This document shows, in pieces, positions 7,296 to 16,201 of a stretch of 64,000 bases of DNA. Made by a program: the position numbers and the translations under genes. Under the pieces are notes generated by a model. The model made no database searches. It was not told where the DNA came from and saw only the letters and a program-made list of their open reading frames with translations. Every line of letters begins with the position of its first letter. The stretch's first letter is position 1. The stretch comes from Streptomyces sp. NBC_01669 (GTDB taxonomy: Bacteria > Actinomycetota > Actinomycetes > Streptomycetales > Streptomycetaceae), in the NCBI RefSeq assembly GCF_026339735.1, contig NZ_JAPEQG010000001.1, forward strand, positions 4,960,001 through 5,024,000, read 5' to 3'.

Positions 7296-7718
7296 TCAGG
7301 CCGTGCGGACCGGTGCGCCCCGGCCCAGTGCCCGGTCGAGGGCGATCTCGATGACGACCCGGTTCGGGTTGGGTGTCGGCGTGCGCCCGTAGCGTTCCGC
7401 GTAGCGGAGTACCGCGTCGTCGACCACGTCCTGCTCCGTACGGACCGTCGCGCGGCCCTCCAGCGTCGCCCAGCGCCCCCGGTCCACCTGGCAGACCGCC
7501 ACCCGTGCCCCGTCCGGACCGGCGGCCAGGACGTTGGCGACCTTTCTGCTGCTCTTGTTGGTGATGATGCGGGCGAGCCCGGCCTCGGGGTCGTACGTCA
7601 CGCCGACCGGCACCACGTGCGGGCTGCCGTCGGGGCGGTGGGTGGTCAGGGTGCACACGTGGTACTCGCGCCAGAAGGCGAGGTACTCGGGGCTGGGGTT
7701 GCGTACGTCTACGGCCAT
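7296..7718 (-). CDS. PPOX-class / F420-dependent pyridoxamine-oxidase-fold protein
   Basis: A 140-residue split-barrel flavin/F420-binding protein. Family features are YLAFWREYHVCTLTTHRPDG at the N terminus, the strand pair HVVPVGVTYDPEAGLARII, a cofactor-side TNKSSRKVANVLAAGP segment, and the EGRATV strand near residue 95. The family includes F420H2-dependent reductases and pyridoxamine 5'-phosphate oxidase relatives, so a redox role is likely but the substrate is unknown. I used the ATG at 7718 (MAVDVRNPSPEY), because upstream residues in the same frame are polar, unlike the family and would run into the clpB promoter region. No clear ribosome-binding site precedes it, so it may be translated from a short leader. 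Confidence 0.82.
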   Translation of the reverse strand: MAVDVRNPSPEYLAFWREYHVCTLTTHRPDGSPHVVPVGVTYDPEAGLARIITNKSSRKVANVLAAGPDGARVAVCQVDRGRWATLEGRATVRTEQDVVDDAVLRYAERYGRTPTPNPNRVVIEIALDRALGRGAPVRTA

Positions 7719-7862
7719 GGGGAAAGGGTAGGCATCCGCAGACCCGTGCCCCGATGCGGTGCGGTGGCGGAGGAGCGGTCCGGCCGGTTCACTCGACCGG
7801 GAGCCCTGTTTCCTCTCCGGGTTCCGGCCCTGGTTCAAGTGGCGTGGGACCGCAGGATGCGC

Positions 7863-7883
7863 CTTGAGTGGAATAGACTCAAC
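7863..7883. promoter_or_regulatory. HAIR operator for HspR upstream of clpB
   Basis: CTTGAGT-N7-ACTCAAC matches the HspR consensus CTTGAGT-N7-ACTCAAG at 13 of 14 positions. It ends 65 bp before the clpB GTG. HspR is encoded 5.5 kb upstream in this window, so heat-shock control of clpB is strongly indicated. Confidence 0.92.
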
Positions 7884-7948
7884 TTTGTGGACGTTGATCT
7901 GGTCAGAGTTATGGACAGGCCAGTCACCGCAAGGAGGAGAGAGCGCAC

Positions 7949-10546
7949 GTGGACGCCGAGCTGACCAACAAGAGCCGGGATGCCATCAATGCGGCCACCA
8001 GCAGGGCCGTGAAGGACGGACACCCCGATCTGACCCCTGGGCATCTTGTCCTCGCCCTGCTCCAGGGCGAGGACAACGAGAACATCATCGACCTGCTGGC
8101 CGCCGTCGAGGCCGACCAGGCCGCCGTGCGCAGCGAGACCGAGCGGCTGCTCGCGTCGCTGCCCAGCGTCACCGGGTCGACCGTCGCTCCGCCGCAGCCC
8201 AACCGTGAGCTGCTCGCCGTCATCTCCGACGCCGCGCAGCGCGCGAAGGAGCTCGGCGACGACTACCTCTCCACCGAGCATCTGCTGATCGGTATCGCGG
8301 CCGAGGGCGGCCGCGCCGGTGAGATCCTCACCGGGCAGGGCGCCGGCGCGAATAAGCTGCTGGACGCATTCGAGAAGAGCAGGGGAGGGCGCCGGGTGAC
8401 CACACCCGACCCGGAGGGCCAGTACAAGGCCCTGGAGAAGTTCGGCACCGACTTCACGGCCGCCGCGCGCGAGGGCAAGCTCGACCCCGTCATCGGACGT
8501 GACCAGGAGATCCGGCGCGTCGTGCAGGTCCTGTCGCGGCGTACGAAGAACAACCCCGTGCTCATCGGCGAGCCCGGCGTCGGCAAGACCGCCGTCGTCG
8601 AGGGGCTCGCCCAGCGCATCGTCAAGGGCGATGTGCCGGAGAGCCTGCGGAACAAGCGGCTCGTCTCGCTGGACCTGGGAGCCATGGTCGCGGGCGCCAA
8701 GTACCGCGGGGAGTTCGAGGAGCGCCTGAAGACCGTCCTCTCCGAGATCAAGGAGAGCGACGGCCAGATCATCACGTTCATCGACGAGCTCCACACCGTC
8801 GTGGGCGCGGGCGCCGGTGGGGACTCCGCCATGGACGCGGGCAACATGCTCAAGCCGATGCTGGCCCGCGGCGAGCTGCGGATGGTGGGTGCGACGACGC
8901 TCGACGAGTACCGCGAGCGGATCGAGAAGGACCCCGCCCTGGAGCGCCGCTTCCAGCAGGTCCTGGTCGCCGAGCCGTCCGTGGAGGACACCATCGCGAT
9001 CCTCCGCGGCCTCAAGGGCCGTTACGAGGCGCACCACAAGGTGCAGATCGCGGACTCCGCGCTGGTCGCCGCCGCGACCCTGTCCGACCGTTACATCACC
9101 TCCCGCTTCCTCCCCGACAAGGCCATCGACCTGGTCGACGAGGCGGCGTCCCGGCTGCGTATGGAGATCGACTCCTCGCCCGTCGAGATCGACGAACTGC
9201 AGCGCGCCGTCGACCGCCTGCGGATGGAGGAGCTGGCGCTGAAGAGCGAGACCGATGCCGCTTCCGTCCAGCGTCTGGAGAAGCTCCGCCGCGACCTCGC
9301 CGACAAGGAGGAGGAGCTGCGCGGCCTCACCGCCCGCTGGGAGAAGGAGAAGCAGAGCCTCAACCGCGTCGGTGAGCTGAAGGAGCGCCTCGACGATCTG
9401 CGTGGACAGGCCGAGCGTGCCCAGCGCGACGGCGACTTCGACACCGCCTCCAAGCTGCTGTACGGGGAGATCCCGGGCCTGGAGCGGGAGCTCGCCGAGG
9501 CCGACGAGGCCGAGCAGGAGGCCGCCAAGGACACCATGGTCAAGGACGAGGTCGGCCCCGACGACATCGCCGATGTCGTCGGCGCCTGGACGGGCATTCC
9601 GGCCGGACGCCTGCTGGAGGGCGAGACCCAGAAGCTCCTGCGCATGGAGGAGGAGCTGGGCAGGCGGCTGATCGGCCAGACCGAGGCCGTGCAGGCGGTG
9701 TCGGACGCGGTACGCCGCACCAGGGCCGGTATCGCCGACCCGGACCGGCCCACCGGATCGTTCCTCTTCCTCGGCCCGACCGGTGTCGGCAAGACCGAGC
9801 TGGCGAAGGCGCTCGCCGACTTCCTGTTCGACGACGAGCGGGCCATGGTCCGCATCGACATGAGCGAGTACGGCGAGAAGCACAGCGTCGCCCGGCTGGT
9901 CGGTGCCCCGCCCGGCTATGTGGGGTACGAGGAGGGCGGCCAGCTCACGGAGGCGGTCCGTCGCCGCCCGTACAGCGTCATCCTGCTGGACGAGGTGGAG
10001 AAGGCCCACCCCGAGGTCTTCGACATCCTGCTCCAGGTGCTCGACGACGGGCGGCTCACCGACGGCCAGGGCCGGACGGTGGACTTCCGCAACACCATCC
10101 TGGTCCTGACGTCGAACCTGGGCAGCCAGTTCCTGGTCGACCCGCTGACCAAGCCGGAGGAGAAGAGGGAGCGGGTCCTGGAGCTCGTACGCGCCTCGTT
10201 CAAGCCGGAGTTCCTCAACCGGCTCGACGACCTGGTGGTCTTCTCCGCCCTCTCCGGCGACGAGCTCGCGCACATCGCCGCGCTCCAGATCGACCGGCTC
10301 GCCAAGCGGCTGGTCGACCGGCGGCTCACCCTGGACGTCACCCCGGCCGCGCTGGCCTGGCTGGCCAAGGAGGGCAACGACCCGGCGTACGGGGCACGGC
10401 CGCTGCGTCGCCTCATCCAGACCGCGATCGGTGACCGGCTCGCGAAGGAGATCCTCGCGGGCGAGGTCAGGGACGGGGACACCGTGCGGGTGGACACGTT
10501 CGGGGACGGCGAGGGGAGCGGTCTGATCGTAGGGCCCGCGCGGTAA
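7949..10546 (+). CDS. clpB: ATP-dependent disaggregase ClpB (Hsp100)
   Basis: ClpB pulls polypeptides out of aggregates with DnaK/DnaJ/GrpE. At 865 residues it is full length. It has the Clp N-domain (about 1-145), AAA module 1 with Walker A GEPGVGKT at 207-214 and IIITFIDELHTV-type Walker B (FIDELHTV), the coiled-coil M domain (about 410-525; EKLRRDLADKEEELRGLTARW, abridged to EKLRRDLADKEEEL), and AAA module 2 with GPTGVGKT at 609-616 and ILLDEVEKAHPEV. The GTG has an AAGGAGGA site 10 bp upstream. The HAIR element upstream places it in the HspR regulon. Only 15 bp separate its stop from the convergent downstream gene. Confidence 0.97.
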   Translation: MDAELTNKSRDAINAATSRAVKDGHPDLTPGHLVLALLQGEDNENIIDLLAAVEADQAAVRSETERLLASLPSVTGSTVAPPQPNRELLAVISDAAQRAKELGDDYLSTEHLLIGIAAEGGRAGEILTGQGAGANKLLDAFEKSRGGRRVTTPDPEGQYKALEKFGTDFTAAAREGKLDPVIGRDQEIRRVVQVLSRRTKNNPVLIGEPGVGKTAVVEGLAQRIVKGDVPESLRNKRLVSLDLGAMVAGAKYRGEFEERLKTVLSEIKESDGQIITFIDELHTVVGAGAGGDSAMDAGNMLKPMLARGELRMVGATTLDEYRERIEKDPALERRFQQVLVAEPSVEDTIAILRGLKGRYEAHHKVQIADSALVAAATLSDRYITSRFLPDKAIDLVDEAASRLRMEIDSSPVEIDELQRAVDRLRMEELALKSETDAASVQRLEKLRRDLADKEEELRGLTARWEKEKQSLNRVGELKERLDDLRGQAERAQRDGDFDTASKLLYGEIPGLERELAEADEAEQEAAKDTMVKDEVGPDDIADVVGAWTGIPAGRLLEGETQKLLRMEEELGRRLIGQTEAVQAVSDAVRRTRAGIADPDRPTGSFLFLGPTGVGKTELAKALADFLFDDERAMVRIDMSEYGEKHSVARLVGAPPGYVGYEEGGQLTEAVRRRPYSVILLDEVEKAHPEVFDILLQVLDDGRLTDGQGRTVDFRNTILVLTSNLGSQFLVDPLTKPEEKRERVLELVRASFKPEFLNRLDDLVVFSALSGDELAHIAALQIDRLAKRLVDRRLTLDVTPAALAWLAKEGNDPAYGARPLRRLIQTAIGDRLAKEILAGEVRDGDTVRVDTFGDGEGSGLIVGPAR

Positions 10547-10561
10547 CGGACCGGGTGGTTC

Positions 10562-11023
10562 TCAGACGTCGAACGGCTCGAAGTGTACGAGGGCGGTGCC
10601 GCCGCCCTCGTACACGACCGACACATCGGCCGCGACCGCCTGGCTCGGCCGCTGGTCGCCGAACTCGATGTGCGCGCAGGTGTCGACCTCGCCGGCGCAG
10701 AACTTCGGGTCGAGCTCGGTGCCGGGGAACTCCGATTCCAGCCAGGCGTCCAACTCCTTACGGGTGATCCGGAAGCGGACGTCGTACTCCGTGTCCAGCC
10801 AGACGCGCGTCACGCACCGCCGGTCGCGCGCTCCGGCCGGCAACGGGACCCCGGTGAATTCCATCGCCTCGTCGCAGGGGACCTTCGACGCGCTGTCGAG
10901 GGGATTGTCGCTCGTCAGGAAGCCGATGACGGACCACCCGATCCAGGCGACGACGAGCACGGGCAGTGCCAGGAGCACCAAGGGGGAGCGGAAACGGGCG
11001 GCCCTGCCGCGTGTTCCGTCCAT
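10562..11023 (-). CDS. Membrane-anchored hypothetical protein
   Basis: A 153-residue protein with one N-terminal transmembrane helix (SPLVLLALPVLVVAWIGWSV, residues 13-32) and an extracytoplasmic domain with four cysteines (CDEAMEFTG, RRCVTRVW, KFCAGEVDTCAH) that could form disulfides. No family was recognised. It is convergent with clpB and divergent from the YbjN-like gene. Confidence 0.7.
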   Translation of the reverse strand: MDGTRGRAARFRSPLVLLALPVLVVAWIGWSVIGFLTSDNPLDSASKVPCDEAMEFTGVPLPAGARDRRCVTRVWLDTEYDVRFRITRKELDAWLESEFPGTELDPKFCAGEVDTCAHIEFGDQRPSQAVAADVSVVYEGGGTALVHFEPFDV

Positions 11024-11168
11024 GACATCCCCTCCCGCGGGCCCTCCCGGAGCCCCTCCCCGACAGGCGGGATCATGTCAGCCGGTAGCTGATCGGACCA
11101 GTCGGGGGTTGCCATTCCCCGCCCACGATGGGAGAGGATGGCGCCAACCGTACGAAGGGAAATTCACG

Positions 11169-11726
11169 GTGAGCATCGACCCGTCCTCGATTCCGAATTT
11201 CGGGGGCCAGCCCGAACCGCAGGCGGCAGGACCGGAGGGCCCCGTCGTCCCTGACCAGGACCTCGTCAAGCAGCTTCTCGATCAGATGGAGCTGAAGTAC
11301 GTCGTCGACGACGAGGGTGACCTCGCGGCGCCGTGGGAGGACTTCCGCACGTACTTCATGTTCCGTGGCGAGGACGAGCAGCAGGTCTTCTCGGTCCGTA
11401 CGTTCTACGACCGCCCGCACCCCGCCGACCAGCGCCCGGTCCTCCTCGACGCGATCGACGACTGGAACCGCCGCACCCTGTGGCCCAAGGTCTACACCCA
11501 CACCCACGAGGCCGAGGAGGGCGCCGAGGACACCGAGACCTCGGTCCGCCTGATCGGTGAGGCGCAGATGCTCATCGGTACGGGCGTCAGCCTGGAGCAC
11601 TTCGTCTCGTCGACGGTCAGCTGGGTGCGGGCCTCGATCGAGTTCGACAAGTGGCTGCGGGAGCGTCTGGGGCTGGAGCCGGCCGACAAGGAGCCGGGCG
11701 ACGGCTCGGACGCGCCGAGCGCCTGA
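11169..11726 (+). CDS. YbjN / type III secretion chaperone-like domain protein
   Basis: A 185-residue acidic cytoplasmic protein resembling the actinobacterial YbjN domain family, whose fold is like type III secretion chaperones. Visible features are LVKQLLDQMELKYVVDDEGD, then PWEDFRTYFMFRGED and an SVRTFYDRPHPADQRPVLLDAIDDWN block, and a C-terminal helix EFDKWLRERLGLE. Its function is unknown; a protein-binding role is inferred from the fold. The GTG at 11169 has GAAGGGA 8 bp upstream. It stands alone between two minus-strand genes. The 222 bp after it hold no recognised gene. Confidence 0.78.
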   Translation: MSIDPSSIPNFGGQPEPQAAGPEGPVVPDQDLVKQLLDQMELKYVVDDEGDLAAPWEDFRTYFMFRGEDEQQVFSVRTFYDRPHPADQRPVLLDAIDDWNRRTLWPKVYTHTHEAEEGAEDTETSVRLIGEAQMLIGTGVSLEHFVSSTVSWVRASIEFDKWLRERLGLEPADKEPGDGSDAPSA

Positions 11727-11948
11727 GCGCACAGCCGTTCACAGCGCCGGCGGGACGGCGTCAGCAGATACGTCCCGTAGGCGCACGACAGCCCGGCCGG
11801 GGCGACGGTCACCACGACCGCCGTCCTCGGCCGGGTTTTTGTCGGGGTGTGCGCCGACGGCAGTGGCAGCGGGAACGCGGGCAGCAGGAAGCGCGGCTCG
11901 GACCCGAGGAAGCCGGAGCCGGACGGACGGCGCAGGACGGGCCGTCGC

Positions 11949-13127
11949 TCAGAGCCCCTTGAGTCGCGCGACGGCCTCGCGCAGCACGTCCTCCCGCTTG
12001 CAGAAGGCGAACCGGACCTTGCTGCGGCCTGCCTCCTGATGGTCGTAGAACACCGCGTTGGGGATGGCGACGACCCCGCACCGCTCGGGCAGCGCGCGGC
12101 AGAACGCGAATCCGTCGGTCTCGCCGCCGAGCGGACGGATGTCGGTGGTGACGAAGTACGTCCCGGCGGGCCGGTAGACCTCGAATCCGGCCTCGGCCAG
12201 CCCGGCGCTCAGCAGGTCCCGCTTGGCCCGCAGATCCGCGCGCAGCCCGTCGAAGTAGCTGTCGGGCAGACGCAGTGCCTCGGCGACCGCGTACTGGAAC
12301 GGGCCCGCGGAGACGTAGGTCAGGAACTGCTTCGCCGAGCGGACCGCCGCCACCAGCTCCGGGGCCGCGGTCACCCAGCCGACCTTCCACCCGGTGAAGG
12401 AGAAGGTCTTGCCCGCGGAGCCGATGGTCACGGTCCGCTCCCGCATGCCCGGGAAGCCCGCGACCGGCAGGTGGGTGCCCTCGAAGACCAGATGCTCGTA
12501 CACCTCGTCGGTGACGACGAGGAGGTCCCGCTCGCAGGCGAGTGCGGCGATCGCCGCCAGCTCCTCCCGGGTCAGGACGGTGCCGGTCGGATTGTGCGGG
12601 GTGTTGAGGAGGATCAGCCGGGTGCGGGAGGTGACGGCGGCGCGCAGCTCGTCGAGGTCGAGCCGGTACGTACCGCTGTCCGCGTCCGGGTGCAGGGTGA
12701 CCGGGACGCGGGTGCCGCCGGCCATGGCGATGCACGCGGCGTAGGAGTCGTAGTACGGCTCCAGGGCGATGACCTCGTCGCCGGGTTCCACCAGGGCGAG
12801 CAGGGCGGCGGCGATGGCCTCGGTGGCGCCCGCCGTGACGAGGACCTCGGAGTCGGGGTCGTACGCGAGTCCGTACCTCCGCTGCTGGTGGTCGGCGATC
12901 GCGGTGCGCAGTTCCGGGACGCCGGGGCCCGGCGGGTACTGGTTGCCGTGGCCGGCGCGCAGCGCGCGGACCGCGGCCTCCCGGATCTCTTCGGGGCCGT
13001 CGGTGTCGGGGAAGCCCTGGCCGAGGTTGATGGAGCCGGTCCGTACGGCCAGCGCCGACATCTCCGCGAAGATCGTCGTGCCGAATTCGGCGAGGCGGCG
13101 GTTGAGCAGCGGTCGTCCCTGTGTCAT
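11949..13127 (-). CDS. PLP-dependent class I/II aminotransferase
   Basis: A 392-residue fold-type I aminotransferase. The signature SAGKTFSFTGWKVGW carries the PLP-binding lysine (K of SAGKTFS). Other features are NLGQGFPDTDGPEEI near the N terminus, LLNTPHNPTGTVLTREEL, and VTDEVYEHLVFEG. These resemble the family that includes N-succinyldiaminopimelate aminotransferase (DapC), kynurenine/glutamine aminotransferases and YbdL-type methionine aminotransferases; I cannot choose the substrate. The start at 13127 (MTQGRP) has AGGA about 8 bp upstream; the ATG at 13136 is an alternative. A kynurenine-pathway link is possible because TDO and kynureninase occur 11 kb away, but they are not in one operon. 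Confidence 0.88.
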   Translation of the reverse strand: MTQGRPLLNRRLAEFGTTIFAEMSALAVRTGSINLGQGFPDTDGPEEIREAAVRALRAGHGNQYPPGPGVPELRTAIADHQQRRYGLAYDPDSEVLVTAGATEAIAAALLALVEPGDEVIALEPYYDSYAACIAMAGGTRVPVTLHPDADSGTYRLDLDELRAAVTSRTRLILLNTPHNPTGTVLTREELAAIAALACERDLLVVTDEVYEHLVFEGTHLPVAGFPGMRERTVTIGSAGKTFSFTGWKVGWVTAAPELVAAVRSAKQFLTYVSAGPFQYAVAEALRLPDSYFDGLRADLRAKRDLLSAGLAEAGFEVYRPAGTYFVTTDIRPLGGETDGFAFCRALPERCGVVAIPNAVFYDHQEAGRSKVRFAFCKREDVLREAVARLKGL

Positions 13128-13264
13128 GCCCGCCATCCTGGGCCGAAGCTCTGGAGTTGCTCAAGTCTGCTTTGGCTCCGGGGGGCCGAGGGCATCCCCC
13201 ACTCACGCGAGAAGCGGTGTGAAGCGGGGGACCTCGCTTCGGGGGACGGAAGGACGTGAGGTCG

Positions 13265-13558
13265 ATGGAGAACTTTCCTGGTGTGCTGATCGGGGTCGTG
13301 CTCGTCGGGTTCGTCGTGGTGCTGCTGCTGGCGGCGGCGGCCAACCGGAGGTCGGGGCGGGTGCGCAGCGGGCGGCGCCGCGCGGGCAGTGGCTCGGGCG
13401 GTGGCGCGGCCGCCGGTGGCGGCTGGTGGGCCGGCGACGGCGGCGGCTCGTCCTGCGGAAGCGGCGGCCACTCCGGTGGTCACTCGTGCGGCGGGGGCTC
13501 CTCGTGCGGCGGCGGTTCTTCGTGCGGCGGCGGGGGCGGATGCGGCGGAGGCAGCTGA
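13265..13558 (+). CDS. Small membrane protein with Gly/Cys-rich tail
   Basis: A 97-residue protein with one strong transmembrane helix near the N terminus (GVLIGVVLVGFVVVLLLAAA), a basic stretch (RRSGRVRSGRRR) that should stay in the cytoplasm, and a glycine-rich tail with five cysteines and two histidines in CGGGSSCGGG-like units. Such tails occur on several actinobacterial membrane proteins, but I know no function; metal binding is conceivable. The ATG at 13265 has AAGGA 10 bp upstream; a GTG at 13256 is an alternative. A terminator follows. Confidence 0.65.
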   Translation: MENFPGVLIGVVLVGFVVVLLLAAAANRRSGRVRSGRRRAGSGSGGGAAAGGGWWAGDGGGSSCGSGGHSGGHSCGGGSSCGGGSSCGGGGGCGGGS

Positions 13559-13583
13559 CACGGGGCAGCTGGTCCGCGTGGTG

Positions 13584-13619
13584 AAGGTGCTCGGCGGGTG
13601 AACTCCCGCCGGGCACCTT
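13584..13619 (+). terminator. Terminator after the Gly/Cys-rich protein gene
   Basis: A 15-bp stem with one G-T pair (AAGGTGCTCGGCGGG / CCCGCCGGGCACCTT) and a 6-base loop, followed by Ts. The rest of the 13559-13864 gap shows no gene or other clear signal. Confidence 0.88.
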
Positions 13620-13864
13620 TCTGTTGGGCCGTGCGGCGCGTTGGCGGTGAACAGTTGAACCGTCGGGCCCCCGAGGGGATGGAAACCACGGCAAGTTGGG
13701 CAAAAACGCTGTGGACGCGGCGTACTTCATGATTCCCTCGTTGGAGAGAACATTCAGCCCTCGGACCCCAGTTGGACCTGATCGGGCGTTCCCCACCCCC
13801 CGCGTGCGTCGTTACGGGGGCGTCCCCTGTCCATGTGTCCATGCGTGTTTTGCGGAGCCGACCC

Positions 13865-14386
13865 ATGCTCACGACCCTCCAGACGGCCTATTCCGATACC
13901 TGTGCTGCCGACCTGGCCTGGGCGCTGGGGCGTGAGCCGCTCCCAGCCCTGGCCGTGCTCGACCTCGAGCTCGGCGGGGCCCAATTGCAGCTGCGTCTGC
14001 TCGGCGCCTCCCACCAGGTGCTTCTCGAGGAGGACGGCGGTACCTGTTCCGAAACGGTCGCCTGCATCCCCGGCAGCTCCACGCCGCTGCCGCTCGGCGT
14101 CGCCAAACGCCTCGGTGACTGGGAGTACGAGTTCGCGGCGCGCGTCGAGACGCTCTCCGCGGGCTCCTTCGCCGGGCGTGCGCAGGAGCTCCTCGCGCTG
14201 GTGACCGACCATCCGCACGGCCTCGCGGGTACGTTCCCCGGCAGCCCGCACGCCTTCACCGCCATGCTCGCGCAGCGGTCGGAGGACCAGGTCGGATGGC
14301 GCACCTGGCACGCGTACCCGCAGGAGGGGCAGTTGGTGGTGACCCGCACCAGGGTGGGAGTGCGGACGCCGGTGGTGGCGCCCTGA
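13865..14386 (+). CDS. DUF2617 family protein
   Basis: A 173-residue protein matching what I recall of actinobacterial DUF2617: LTTLQTAYSDTCAADLAWALG at the start, LELGGAQLQLRLLGASHQV, PLPLGVAKRLGDWEYEFAARVE, and a C-terminal GWRTWHAYPQEGQLVVTRT strand pattern. It is soluble and has no export signal. The function of the family is unknown. I chose the ATG at 13865, preceded by GCGGAG. It lies 84 bp upstream of the spermidine synthase-like gene on the same strand and may be co-transcribed with it. Confidence 0.8.
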   Translation: MLTTLQTAYSDTCAADLAWALGREPLPALAVLDLELGGAQLQLRLLGASHQVLLEEDGGTCSETVACIPGSSTPLPLGVAKRLGDWEYEFAARVETLSAGSFAGRAQELLALVTDHPHGLAGTFPGSPHAFTAMLAQRSEDQVGWRTWHAYPQEGQLVVTRTRVGVRTPVVAP

Positions 14387-14470
14387 ATCGCCTCGACTCG
14401 GTTGCGTGCACGGCACTTGCACCCTTGGGGGTGACAAGCAGCGACGTCATCGTGACGTAGCGTTCGCATC

Positions 14471-16081
14471 ATGATCGACCAGCAGATGCAGGTGTCGTTG
14501 CGAGGGGGTGCGCCGCGTCTTCCCGTGCGACCGCGGACCGGTCGGTTCCTCGTGCTGGCCGTAGTTTTCGTCTGCGCCGCCTGCGGACTGGTCTACGAGC
14601 TCGAACTGGTCGCTCTCGCCTCCTACTTGACCGGCGATTCCGTCACCCAGGCATCCGTCGTGCTCTCCGTGATGGTCTTCGCGATGGGGATCGGCTCGCT
14701 GCTCGCGAAACGTCTGCGCAGCCATGCCGCCGTGGGTTTCGGGCTGATCGAGGCGGCTCTCGCACTGATCGGCGGCTGCTCGGCGCTCGTGCTCTACGCG
14801 TCGTTCGCGTGGATGGGGGAGTCACGCTTCGCGCTGGTCGGGTTCTCGCTCGCCATAGGCATCCTGATCGGCGCGGAGATCCCGCTGCTGATGACGCTGA
14901 TCCAGCGCGTCGACCGGCAGGACGCGGGCGGGGCGGTCGCGGATCTGTTCGCCGCCGACTACGTGGGTGCGCTGGTCGGCGGACTGGCCTTCCCCTTCCT
15001 CCTGCTGCCGGCCCTCGGCCAGCTCACCGGGGCGCTGCTCACCGGCACGGTCAACGCGGCGGCAGGCGGGGCGCTGGTGCTGTGGGTGTTCCGGCGGGAC
15101 CTGACCCGGCGGTCCCGGTGGCTGCTGATCGTCGCCAACGTGACGGTGATCGCCCTGCTGGCCGCCGCCACGGTGCTGGTCGACGACTTCGAGCGGGTGG
15201 CACGGCGTGCGGTGTACGGGGACCAGGTGCGGGTCACCGTACAGACCGACGTGCAGGAGGTCGTCCTCACCGGGGCCGGTCGCAGCTCCCTGGACCTCTT
15301 CCTGGACGGGCGGCTGCGGGTCAGCGCCCGCGACGAGTACCGGTACCACGAGGCACTGGTCCATCCGGCGATGAACGGGCGCCATGCCCGGGTGCTGATC
15401 CTGGGTGGGGGCGACGGCCTGGCCGCCCGCGAGGTGCTGCGCTACCCGGACGTACGGAGCGTCACGGTCGTCGAGCTCGACCGCGGCGTCACCCGACTGG
15501 CCCGTACCGACCCCGCACTCTCCGCGCTGAACGCGCACGCGTACCGCGATCCGCGGCTGACCGCCGTCACCGCGGACGCGTTCAACTGGCTGCGGGAGGC
15601 GTCGCACGGTGGCTACGACGTGGTGATCTCCGACCTGCCGGACCCCGGGATCACGGCGAGCACGAAGCTGTACTCGGCGGAGTTCTACGGCCTGGCCACC
15701 GAAGCCCTCGCGCCGGGCGGACGGCTGGTGGTGCACGCGGGCCCGCCCGTCGTCCGGCCCCGGACGTTCTGGACGGTCGAGGCGTCCATGAGCGCGGCGG
15801 GCCTGCGGACCCGCCCGTACCGCATCTGCGGCCGTCCGTCCGGCTTCGCGGCGGGCCCGGACCGCACGACGGACGCTGCGCAGGGCCGCCCCGACTGGGG
15901 CTTCGTCCTCGCCCGCCCGGGCGTGAGACCTCCGGCCCTTCACCTGCCTCCACGTCCGCCGAAACTTCGGTTCCTCTCGGAAGGGGAGCTGGCGCGGGCG
16001 GCCCGGTACGCGGAGGGCCGACGGCTGCGGGGCCAGGTGCCGTCGACGCTCGTGCATCCGCGGTACTGGGAGGAGCCGTGA
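14471..16081 (+). CDS. Membrane-bound polyamine aminopropyltransferase (spermidine synthase-like)
   Basis: A 536-residue two-part protein. Residues about 15-235 form seven or so transmembrane helices (for example FLVLAVVFVCAACGLVYELE, then IGILIGAEIPLLMTLI). Residues about 250-500 are a cytoplasmic spermidine synthase fold with the nucleotide loop LILGGGDGLAAREVLR, the acidic VTVVELDRGVTRLAR and VISDLPDP. Family enzymes transfer aminopropyl groups from decarboxylated S-adenosylmethionine. Canonical synthases use a Y/D-rich active site; here it reads RDEYRYHEALVHPAM, close to canonical. The membrane-fused form is common in actinobacteria but poorly characterised, so the actual acceptor is unknown. 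The ATG at 14471 matches the start of the hydrophobic domain. Confidence 0.88.
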   Translation: MIDQQMQVSLRGGAPRLPVRPRTGRFLVLAVVFVCAACGLVYELELVALASYLTGDSVTQASVVLSVMVFAMGIGSLLAKRLRSHAAVGFGLIEAALALIGGCSALVLYASFAWMGESRFALVGFSLAIGILIGAEIPLLMTLIQRVDRQDAGGAVADLFAADYVGALVGGLAFPFLLLPALGQLTGALLTGTVNAAAGGALVLWVFRRDLTRRSRWLLIVANVTVIALLAAATVLVDDFERVARRAVYGDQVRVTVQTDVQEVVLTGAGRSSLDLFLDGRLRVSARDEYRYHEALVHPAMNGRHARVLILGGGDGLAAREVLRYPDVRSVTVVELDRGVTRLARTDPALSALNAHAYRDPRLTAVTADAFNWLREASHGGYDVVISDLPDPGITASTKLYSAEFYGLATEALAPGGRLVVHAGPPVVRPRTFWTVEASMSAAGLRTRPYRICGRPSGFAAGPDRTTDAAQGRPDWGFVLARPGVRPPALHLPPRPPKLRFLSEGELARAARYAEGRRLRGQVPSTLVHPRYWEEP

Positions 16082-16201
16082 GGGCGCGAGGGGGCTCGCC
16101 TGGTCCGGGGGATCGGAGGTGTGTCGCTCCGGGGGAGATCCCGTCTCTTCCGGGTGCGGAAGCGCTGACGGGGCGGCCGTGCCTGAGTAGGCTCGGTTTC
16201 C

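Noticed and set aside
7796..7850. GGTTCACTCGACC and GGTTCAAG as possible tRNA T-arm sequence before clpB
   Set aside because: No acceptor, D or anticodon arms could be placed around it.
7835..10273. Open frame of 812 codons antisense to clpB
   Set aside because: Long antisense frames are normal in high-GC genes; the plus strand encodes an unmistakable ClpB and the antisense product has no family pattern.
13480..13872. Minus-strand frame covering the Gly/Cys-rich gene and gap
   Set aside because: It runs through the terminator stem and has shadow composition.
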